Shown: in pieces, positions 7,159 through 12,803 of the stretch
Layout of the letters: every line of letters begins with the position of its first letter
How positions within the stretch are numbered: the first letter of the stretch is position 1
From: Pseudomonadota bacterium
Lineage (GTDB): Bacteria; Pseudomonadota; Gammaproteobacteria; Burkholderiales; Methylophilaceae
Assembly (NCBI GenBank): GCA_029549705.1
Contig: JAKPIR010000390.1
Location: 1 to 12,803 of the forward strand
Length of the DNA: 12,803 nucleotides
Reading direction: 5' to 3'
Notes under the pieces: generated by a model
Told to the model about the DNA's origin: nothing
Seen by the model: only the letters and a program-made list of their open reading frames with translations
The model's database searches: none
Translations under genes and position numbers: made by a program

Positions 7159-7223
7159 CGAGAAAAATTTAATGCCCTGCAAGCCTTTATTTACAAGGCT
7201 TGCAGGGCATGTGAAAAGGTTAC
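7159..7223. repeat. Palindromic intergenic repeat, copy 2 (perfect stem)
   Basis: TGCCCTGCAAGCCTT (7173-7187), loop TATTTAC (7188-7194) and AAGGCTTGCAGGGCA (7195-7209) form a perfect 15-base stem. Left and right flanks match copy 1 (2559-2623) in direct orientation, at about 21 of 27 positions for 7160-7172 plus 7210-7223. The core matches copy 1 much better when one copy is inverted: 35 of 37 inverted against 28 of 37 direct. Confidence 0.88.
7160..7209 (-). terminator. Probable intrinsic terminator of the methyltransferase operon (the repeat hairpin)
   Basis: Read on the minus strand, the perfect 15-base GC-containing stem of repeat copy 2 lies about 60 bases past the methyltransferase stop. 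It is followed by TTAAATTTTTCTC, a T-rich tail. This fits a rho-independent terminator for the purM-to-methyltransferase direction and would insulate the symporter gene. The T-run is interrupted, so efficiency is uncertain. Confidence 0.5.
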
Positions 7224-7268
7224 ATTAAAAATCCGGCATTTTCTAATCATTTTCAATCTAATTTTTAG

Positions 7269-8621
7269 CTACTTTTTTACCTTTACTTTTTTTGCCGGCG
7301 CTTCTTCAGGCAACGATTGACTTTCTACTTTTGCAGGTAAATTCGTCGCCGCTTTTTCAAACACTGCGGCAAAAAAACCATCGGTATGATGCAAATGCGG
7401 CAGTAATTTTAAATAGTTACCTGTATCCAAATCAATTTGCTGACCACGCAAAATTTCAGCCGCGTTCAATAATTTAAAATCTGGATGTGTCGCTAAAAAC
7501 TGCTCGGCGATATTTTCATTTTCATCGTTGAGTAAACTGCAGGTGGAATAAATCAAGCGCCCGCCCGCTTTTACCAGTTTGGCAGCGCGCGCTAAAATGG
7601 CCGCCTGCTTTTGCGTGAGTTCGGCTAGATCTTCTGGTGTTTGGCGCCACTTAAGGTCTGGATTGCGACGCAGTGTGCCTAGCCCGGTGCAAGGCGCATC
7701 CACCAATACCCGATCAAATTTACCGTTGAGTCGTTTGAGTTTTGGGTCGTTTTCACTGCTGATTCTTTGCGCCGTCAAATTGCTTAATCCTGAACGCTTC
7801 AGACGTTGGCCCAAGCTATGCAAACGCTTTTCAGAGACATCAAACGCATACAAGCGACCAGTATTGCGCATAATGGCGCCCATCGCCAAGGTTTTGCCTC
7901 CCGCACCCGCACAAAAATCAGCCACCATCATGCCGCGTTTGGGCGCAACTAAAAATGCCAGAATTTGACTGCCTTCGTCCTGCACTTCAATATGACCTTC
8001 GGTGAACAAAACATGGCGGCCAATATTCAAGCGTAGCGGCATACGTAGCCCGGTTGAAGAATACGGTGTTTTGGCAACATTTCCCTCGCCTGTGGCGGCT
8101 TCCGCAGCAAATTTAGCCATCACTTCATCGCGCGTGGCTTTTATCGTGTTCACCCGCAAATCAAGCGTGGCTGACTCATGCATGCTGCGCGCAACGGTGA
8201 GCGCTTCTAGCTCACCATATTGTGCAACGAGCTTATCCCACAGCCAGTCACGCACATCCGCTTGCACGGCCAATGGTAAATTTTCAGTCGATTTTGCTTT
8301 AATCGCGCGCGCCCACTCTAATTGTTGCTCGTTGAGCATGGGCTCAATTTTTTGAATGCTCATGCCCTGAATGCGCAACATCCAGGCCAGAATGAGTTTA
8401 CGCGCATCATCTGGGTCATGTTCGTCATTTGCCGTGACGGTGCTTAAAAACCGCAGACGGCGCAATACGCCGTAAACGCTTTCTGCCACAAAGGCACGTT
8501 CTTTTGTACCTAAATCACGATTATTGCGAAAGAACTCACTGAGCTTTGCATCTGCCGGGCTATTAAATTCGAGGATGTTCGAAAGCATTACAGCCGCTTG
8601 CCGTATTAAATTGGGGGTCAT
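7269..8621 (-). CDS. RsmB/NOP family RNA (cytosine-5-)-methyltransferase
   Basis: This SAM-dependent enzyme makes 5-methylcytosine in RNA, most likely rRNA, in the cytoplasm. Motif I for SAM binding is DFCAGAGGKTLAMG (residues 235-248). Motif IV is DAPCTGLGTLRRNPDLKW (308-325), with the resolving Cys311. Motif VI is YSTCSLLNDEN (358-368), with the presumed nucleophile Cys361. Residues 1-140 are a helical N-terminal region, and RVNTIKATRDEV (156-167) begins the usual pre-catalytic domain. The C-terminus ends in a basic tail (KKVKVKK), possibly for RNA contact. At 450 residues it is close to E. coli RsmB (about 430), but betaproteobacteria often carry a second RsmB-like gene near fmt, so the exact target (C967 or another) is not assigned. 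The ATG is preceded by a weak GAGAT. It is last in the minus-strand series, 49 bases after the DUF3108 gene. Confidence 0.92.
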   Translation of the reverse strand: MTPNLIRQAAVMLSNILEFNSPADAKLSEFFRNNRDLGTKERAFVAESVYGVLRRLRFLSTVTANDEHDPDDARKLILAWMLRIQGMSIQKIEPMLNEQQLEWARAIKAKSTENLPLAVQADVRDWLWDKLVAQYGELEALTVARSMHESATLDLRVNTIKATRDEVMAKFAAEAATGEGNVAKTPYSSTGLRMPLRLNIGRHVLFTEGHIEVQDEGSQILAFLVAPKRGMMVADFCAGAGGKTLAMGAIMRNTGRLYAFDVSEKRLHSLGQRLKRSGLSNLTAQRISSENDPKLKRLNGKFDRVLVDAPCTGLGTLRRNPDLKWRQTPEDLAELTQKQAAILARAAKLVKAGGRLIYSTCSLLNDENENIAEQFLATHPDFKLLNAAEILRGQQIDLDTGNYLKLLPHLHHTDGFFAAVFEKAATNLPAKVESQSLPEEAPAKKVKVKK

Positions 8622-8670
8622 GGGGTATCTCTATATTCTTGATTAGGTTTGCAGCTTTTTAATAGGCTGC

Positions 8671-9831
8671 TTATTCAGTTTTAAGGGCTTTAACCAGCAG
8701 CACATATACTTTGCCGTCTTTTTCTGTCTCACGTATTTTAACAGGTACGTACTGATAATCTAAGGCCAACCATAATTCAGTCGTTTTTTCTTTCTCAGGC
8801 GAGGATCTCAGCAAATGAACAGTGTTCATTTCACCCATTTTAGTTGAAATGACTTCTTCACCTTCAAAACTATAGTCATACAGACTTACTTTTTTGCCAT
8901 TGGTGATATTTAACTGCATGCTTTGCAAAGGCGGCACAAACATAAACTGAAACATAAAGCTCAGTAAATCCTGTGTGCCATCCGCCAGTATTTTAGCTTG
9001 GCTACCTTTGGCACTGTGCAAATTGAGCTGGTGCGATTCCCAATCAAAATCTGCCGAAAATGTCTTATTTTGTTTGTTGCCAAACTGATATAAGTAATGC
9101 CTCGGCTTTAGGCCTGCCTGGCCAACATCGCCAGCACTCGTCTGCAATAAATCGGGAATGACTAGCGCGGCTAAGCCACGCGCCTTGATTAAGCTTTTAA
9201 GCTGATAAGTTTGATTACTGCTTGATCGTTCAAAGGCCATCCGTGCACCACCCACCGGGCTTTGATTTAACAATGGCTCGGGTTCTGTGTACACATCAAA
9301 CTCTGCCTCAACCTTTTGATATGCGTTCAAATTGACTTCGATTGTATTTTCTTCACTCGGCGCGTCATTCGCGGTTTCGATTTGCTCTTGTTGAGCGGTT
9401 TGCACTGTTTCTTCAGGTGCGGCTAACTCAGGACTAACCTCCTCAGTTGTCACTAAACCAGCGGCTGGTTCGTTTTCAATCAGTGAATTCTCCACTACAG
9501 AATTTTCTTGGGGCTGCGCTTCAATGGGCGAGGGCGTAGGCTTAACCGCATTTTTTTCTTTAACAATTTTCGGTTTTATTTGCGGCTTTGGTATTTCAAG
9601 CTTTTCTGGTGTTAGCTGAGAAACAGCTTCTGGCGGTGGTGACGGTTGAGGTGCAAGCAAGGTTGCAGCAATCACATGCGGCTTTTCTGCGAGTGGGGGT
9701 AAATTGAAATAAAGCTGACCTATCAGAAAAAAATGCAGCAACAACGATAAACCAAGGGCAAATACAAACCGCCTAAAGCTTGCATCGCCTAATAACCCCG
9801 TCAATCGTATAATAAATGCATTATTCCACAT
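8671..9831 (-). CDS. DUF3108 protein with TonB-like N-terminal anchor and Pro-rich stalk
   Basis: This is probably an inner-membrane-anchored periplasmic protein of unknown function. A single membrane helix (about residues 22-42) contains Ser29, His33 and Leu40. That spacing matches Ser16, His20 and Leu27 of E. coli TonB. Residues 60-105 are rich in Pro, Lys and Glu (EIPKPQIKPKIVKEK), and 106-185 are acidic and low in complexity, as in TonB stalks. Residues about 195-386 form a DUF3108 domain: FSADFDWESHQLNL (258-271), GTQDLLSFMFQFMFVPP (285-301) and TELWLALDYQYVPVKIRE (351-368). The TonB C-terminal domain is absent. Its start overlaps the end of the preceding DUF3108 gene by 11 bases, and no good ribosome binding site is seen, suggesting coupled translation. 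The 386 residues exceed a bare DUF3108 protein because of the anchor and stalk. The domain call is firm; the role is unknown. Confidence 0.88.
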   Translation of the reverse strand: MWNNAFIIRLTGLLGDASFRRFVFALGLSLLLHFFLIGQLYFNLPPLAEKPHVIAATLLAPQPSPPPEAVSQLTPEKLEIPKPQIKPKIVKEKNAVKPTPSPIEAQPQENSVVENSLIENEPAAGLVTTEEVSPELAAPEETVQTAQQEQIETANDAPSEENTIEVNLNAYQKVEAEFDVYTEPEPLLNQSPVGGARMAFERSSSNQTYQLKSLIKARGLAALVIPDLLQTSAGDVGQAGLKPRHYLYQFGNKQNKTFSADFDWESHQLNLHSAKGSQAKILADGTQDLLSFMFQFMFVPPLQSMQLNITNGKKVSLYDYSFEGEEVISTKMGEMNTVHLLRSSPEKEKTTELWLALDYQYVPVKIRETEKDGKVYVLLVKALKTE

Positions 9832-10537
9832 GGAGTTTCGTTAAGGTTTGCTCTAACCTCGCACCATGCTCATCCACCATTAAAAAGCGCAAAAGCAGAT
9901 AATGCTGGTCTGCCGCCAGCCAAAGTTCTTTGGTTTCCACTTGGTTTTTATCGGTATTTTTAGGTGCCAAATGCACGGCCTTGTAAGATTTACCTGCCAC
10001 ATTGAGCATGCTGGAGGCTTCATCATTGCGATATTCATAGGTATTGAGCTTCTTACCAGTGGTGAGCTTTACTATGACGTCTTTTGCCAACGGCTTGGGC
10101 AAGTACATAAACTGGTAAGCAAAACTGGCTAAATCTTGCGTACCTGCAGTCAAGGGTGCCTCGCGTGACTCGCCTTTTACTTGCATGCGCAAGGTGTTTT
10201 TTGGCCAATCAAAATCGGCAAATAATGCTTTTTTTGGATTTTTACCTTGGTGTAATTCAAAATGGATTGGTTTTAAACCAGTGCGCGTCACTTTGCCGGT
10301 ACTGACCAACTTGCGTACCCCCAGTAAAGCATAAACGCCTATGCCTTTGGTTTCACTTTCCACTTTGTAGGTATTGCCCGTGACCACAAACGTTTCTCGT
10401 ACATCAGCAAACGCCATGCCATCTTTGGTAACGCTATATTCCGCTTGTATGCGCTTGGGTAAGCCGGCAGCAAGTGATGTGCCTGAAAAAGAAAAAATCA
10501 AGCCGACCAATATCAATGCACGAATCATGTAAACCAC
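9821..10537 (-). CDS. Secreted DUF3108 domain protein
   Basis: This periplasmic protein of unknown function is a tandem paralogue of the next gene. The N-terminus is a signal peptide: short basic start (MVYMIR), hydrophobic core ALILVGLIFSF, and a likely cleavage near SLAA-G at residues 24-25. The remaining ~214 residues are DUF3108 from end to end: QAEYSVTKDGM, the strand ETFVVTGNTYKVES, LFADFDWPKNTLRM (105-118), GTQDLASFAYQFMYLP (132-147) and KELWLAADQHYLLLRFLMVD (203-222). The start codon is GTG at 10537: AAGGA lies six bases before it, whereas the ATG at 10528 would be 15 bases away. It follows purM after 88 bases with no obvious terminator, so it may be in the purM transcript. No catalytic residues are apparent. 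The fold is probably a beta-rich barrel or clam-shaped binder, which is inference. Confidence 0.9.
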   Translation of the reverse strand: MVYMIRALILVGLIFSFSGTSLAAGLPKRIQAEYSVTKDGMAFADVRETFVVTGNTYKVESETKGIGVYALLGVRKLVSTGKVTRTGLKPIHFELHQGKNPKKALFADFDWPKNTLRMQVKGESREAPLTAGTQDLASFAYQFMYLPKPLAKDVIVKLTTGKKLNTYEYRNDEASSMLNVAGKSYKAVHLAPKNTDKNQVETKELWLAADQHYLLLRFLMVDEHGARLEQTLTKLHVE

Positions 10538-10625
10538 TAGCAGTCCTTAAAATGTCGCGTTAAAAATTTAGACGCCAGCACTTAACGTATGAAATCCATG
10601 TTTCGGATACATCTACACCTTCATG

Positions 10626-11675
10626 TTAAACCACAACCGTAGGTGCTTCGCCTTCCGCCTGTGCGCGAATTTTACCAATTTCAAATACGGTTTCACCCGC
10701 GGTTTCTAATAGCGCCTTGGCTTGCGCCACGTGTGCTTTATCTAGCACAATCGCCATGCCAATACCGCAGTTAAAGGTTTTATAGAGTTCACTTGGCACA
10801 ATATTGCCCTGTGCCTGCAGCCATTGGAATAGCGGCGGTAACTGCCAGCTTGTTGCGCTAATTTCTGCGGTTAAACTCGCTGGCAACACACGCGGAATGT
10901 TTTCAGTAATACCGCCACCTGTAATATGCGCCATGCCTTTTACCGGCAAAGCATCAATGAGCTTTAAAATTGATTTCACATAAATGCGCGTTGGTGCCAT
11001 GACGACATCTTTGAACTTTCTGCCATGAAAATCTGACTCAAAGTCCACGCCTGACTTATCAATCAATTTACGAATCAATGAGTAGCCATTTGAATGCGCG
11101 CCGCTGGAAGCCAATCCCAGCACCACATCACCCGCCGCAATCGTTGTGCCATCAATAATATTGGCCTTATCAACGCAGCCTACTGCAAAACCTGCCAAAT
11201 CGTATTCTCCCGCCGGATACATGCCTGGCATTTCAGCAGTTTCACCGCCCACCAACGCACAACCAGATTGCTCACAGCCTTCAGCAATACCTTTAATGAC
11301 TTGCGCCGCGACGCCGACTTCTAACTTGCCACAAGCAAAGTAATCTAAGAAAAATAACGGCTCAGCCCCTTGCACCAGAATATCATTCACACTCATGGCG
11401 ACTAAATCAATGCCGACGGTATCGTGCTTATTGAGCTCAAAAGCGAGTTTTAGCTTAGTACCTACGCCGTCAGTGCCCGATACCAAAATAGGCTCTTTGA
11501 ATTTTTTTGGCATGGCAAACAGTGAACCAAAACCGCCAATGCCACCCAACACCTCAGGGCGCATCGTACGCTTTGCAAATGGTTTAATCTGTTCTACGAG
11601 CGCATCGCCCGCTTCTATATCTACGCCAGCATCACGGTAGCTAATAGAGGTGTTTTCTGAATTATTTGCGCTCAA
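10626..11675 (-). CDS. purM: Phosphoribosylformylglycinamidine cyclo-ligase (AIR synthetase)
   Basis: PurM catalyses the ATP-dependent ring closure of FGAM to aminoimidazole ribonucleotide, the fifth step of purine synthesis, in the cytoplasm. Diagnostic segments are SYRDAGVDIEAGDALV (12-27), GGFGSLFAMP (47-56), LVSGTDGVGTKLKLA (64-78) for nucleotide binding, VGIDLVAMSVNDILVQGAEP (87-106), CALVGGETAEMPGMY (139-153), SSGAHSNGYSLIRK (190-203) and HITGGGITENIPRVLP (250-265). The 349 residues are normal for the family. The start is TTG at 11675: an in-frame TAG lies only 15 bases further upstream and the first internal Met is residue 38, past the conserved N-terminus. Ribosome binding is weak (GAGA). 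It is divergent from the AI-2E permease gene with 122 bases between starts. purN, often next to purM, is not here. Confidence 0.98.
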   Translation of the reverse strand: MSANNSENTSISYRDAGVDIEAGDALVEQIKPFAKRTMRPEVLGGIGGFGSLFAMPKKFKEPILVSGTDGVGTKLKLAFELNKHDTVGIDLVAMSVNDILVQGAEPLFFLDYFACGKLEVGVAAQVIKGIAEGCEQSGCALVGGETAEMPGMYPAGEYDLAGFAVGCVDKANIIDGTTIAAGDVVLGLASSGAHSNGYSLIRKLIDKSGVDFESDFHGRKFKDVVMAPTRIYVKSILKLIDALPVKGMAHITGGGITENIPRVLPASLTAEISATSWQLPPLFQWLQAQGNIVPSELYKTFNCGIGMAIVLDKAHVAQAKALLETAGETVFEIGKIRAQAEGEAPTVVV

Positions 11676-11689
11676 GAGAGTTCTCGCTT

Positions 11690-11719
11690 TCTACAAAAGA
11701 GGTGTTCTATCGTTATAAT
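11690..11719 (+). promoter_or_regulatory. Candidate sigma70 promoter for the AI-2E permease gene
   Basis: A perfect -10 box TATAAT (11714-11719) is preceded at 18 bases by TCTACA (11690-11695, 4 of 6 to consensus). Transcription would start near 11726, about 72 bases before the ATG. The -35 lies just beyond the purM start codon, so the two divergent genes share this short control region. A convincing minus-strand promoter for purM was not found by eye. Confidence 0.45.
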
Positions 11720-11797
11720 GCCATTTTAACTGAAATGCTGGTTTAACCGAAATTTTAGCTAGCCAAATTTGTTAGCAAAAAAATGTGAGCAAAACAT

Positions 11798-12803
11798 ATG
11801 GAAAAGCGCAACCCGATAATCTGGTGGCTGGCAGGATTACTCATCTGTGGCCTGATTTATCTATTAAGCCCGATACTCACGCCATTCTTAATTGCAGCTA
11901 TTTTGGCCTACATTGCCAATCCGCTCGTGAATAAAATCGATGCATTCCAATTTAAAAATATAAGCCCCAGCCGTACAGTCGCGAGCCTCTTGGTGATGGC
12001 ATTGCTATTGGCCGTTATTTTGTTGATTTTATTGATTGTGGTGCCGTTGATTCAAAAAGAAGTCGTGCTGCTTTTGCAAAAGCTACCTGCCTATTTCAAT
12101 ACGGCTAAAAGTAGTTTAGAACCTTGGCTACAAAAAAACTTTGGCGTTGGCATTGACATAGATTTTGCACAAATTCAGCAAATTCTCACTGAGAACTGGC
12201 AAACCGCAGGTAACTTTGCTAAAAATATCGCGCAGACGTTAAGCACCAAGGGCTTAGTCTTTATTGGCTGGCTGGCTAATTTAGTGCTCATTCCGCTCGT
12301 ACTGTTCTATTTATTGGTGGATTGGAATATTCTCGTCAATAAAGTTGGCCAATTGATTCCTAGAAAATACATTGCTAAAACGCAAGAAATTGCCCTTGAA
12401 ATTGATGCGGTGTTGGCCGAATTCTTACGAGGTCAACTTTCCGTCATGCTACTCATGAGCTTGTTTTATTCTGCAGGATTATGGCTGGCAGGCCTTGAAG
12501 TGGCCGTGCCCATCGGTATTTTATCTGGCCTGCTTGGTTTTATCCCCTATTTGGGCTTTGGGCTTGGCTTGATTCTTGGCGTATTGTCTGCCCTACTGCA
12601 ATTTGGCAACATCACCGATATTATTCCTGTGCTTGTTGTGTTTGGCTTGGGTCAAATCGTCGAGAGCATGGTGCTGACCCCCTATTTGGTGGGGGATCGC
12701 ATCGGCCTGCACCCGCTGGTGGTGATTTTTGCCTTAATGGCCGGCGGTCAACTGTTTGGCTTTGCCGGTGTTTTACTGGCGCTACCTGTTTCAGCTGCGC
12801 TTG
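11798..12803 (+). CDS. AI-2E family transporter (PerM-like permease), 3' end outside window
   Basis: This polytopic inner-membrane protein belongs to the AI-2E/PerM family, some of whose members export autoinducer-2 while others act in ion exchange or have no known substrate. It is read from ATG 11798 to the window end without a stop (335 codons). Membrane segments lie near residues 7-24, 28-41, 61-84, 153-174, 213-233, 236-268, 274-296 and 303-335. Family signatures are the RGQL segment (211-214), GLLGFIPYLGFGLG (244-257), ESMVLTPYLVGDRIGLHPLVV (289-309) and GGQLFGFAGVLLALPVSA (316-333). Family members have roughly 350-360 residues, so about 20 are missing. No strong ribosome binding site is seen before the ATG. 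It is divergent from purM, and in many betaproteobacteria hda follows this gene (from memory), so hda is the predicted next gene. Substrate unknown. Confidence 0.93.
   Translation, partial: MEKRNPIIWWLAGLLICGLIYLLSPILTPFLIAAILAYIANPLVNKIDAFQFKNISPSRTVASLLVMALLLAVILLILLIVVPLIQKEVVLLLQKLPAYFNTAKSSLEPWLQKNFGVGIDIDFAQIQQILTENWQTAGNFAKNIAQTLSTKGLVFIGWLANLVLIPLVLFYLLVDWNILVNKVGQLIPRKYIAKTQEIALEIDAVLAEFLRGQLSVMLLMSLFYSAGLWLAGLEVAVPIGILSGLLGFIPYLGFGLGLILGVLSALLQFGNITDIIPVLVVFGLGQIVESMVLTPYLVGDRIGLHPLVVIFALMAGGQLFGFAGVLLALPVSAAL

Noticed and set aside
7579..7968. Open frame of 129 codons antisense to the methyltransferase gene
   Set aside because: It is the complement of conserved catalytic motifs and has no start signal or family resemblance.
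8651..8670. GCAGC/GCTGC stem between the TonB-like DUF3108 gene and the methyltransferase gene
   Set aside because: It has five pairs, a 10-base loop and no T-run on the minus strand, so the two genes are more likely co-transcribed.

Overview
The window looks like chromosomal DNA of a betaproteobacterium of moderate GC content. The best guess is a relative of the Methylophilaceae (Methylotenera/Methylophilus type). This rests on the remembered neighbourhood of purM, a divergent AI-2E/PerM permease, DUF3108 proteins and an RsmB/NOP methyltransferase, and on protein style, so treat it as inference. There are no rRNA, tRNA, CRISPR, phage or insertion-sequence genes. Ten protein genes are supported, two of them cut by the window ends.

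Layout. (1) Positions 1-2508 (+) hold the last four fifths of an RND (HAE-1 type) efflux pump. (2) A 324-base gap (2509-2832) holds one copy of a palindromic repeat, a short inverted repeat and a candidate promoter. (3) 2833-5291 (+) is a two-gene unit: a DUF898/YjgN-like membrane protein followed 14 bases later by a membrane-anchored M48 zinc protease. (4) 5327-7095 (-) is a DAACS-type dicarboxylate/amino-acid symporter followed 8 bases later by a GNAT acetyltransferase, convergent with the previous unit. (5) 7096-7268 holds the second copy of the palindromic repeat, placed where it can terminate the next unit. (6) 7269-11675 (-) reads purM, a secreted DUF3108 protein, a TonB-like DUF3108 protein overlapping it by 11 bases, and an RsmB/NOP methyltransferase. 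(7) Divergent from purM, from 11798 (+), is an AI-2E family (PerM-like) permease that runs off the right end.

How the genes fit together. The purM side is housekeeping: purine synthesis, rRNA methylation, envelope proteins of unknown role and a permease. The RND pump, symporter and acetyltransferase are ordinary accessory or metabolic genes.

The most unusual material is in three places. The DUF898 protein carries a type IV pilin-like hydrophobic segment followed by a long acidic, alanine-rich insert in the middle of its membrane domain, next to a protease gene. One of the two DUF3108 proteins has a TonB-like energy-transducing N-terminus (Ser/His/Leu spacing plus a Pro/Lys/Glu-rich stalk). 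The 65-base palindromic repeat occurs twice, with its core inverted relative to its flanks. Nothing seen amounts to a clear-cut new defence or mobile system.
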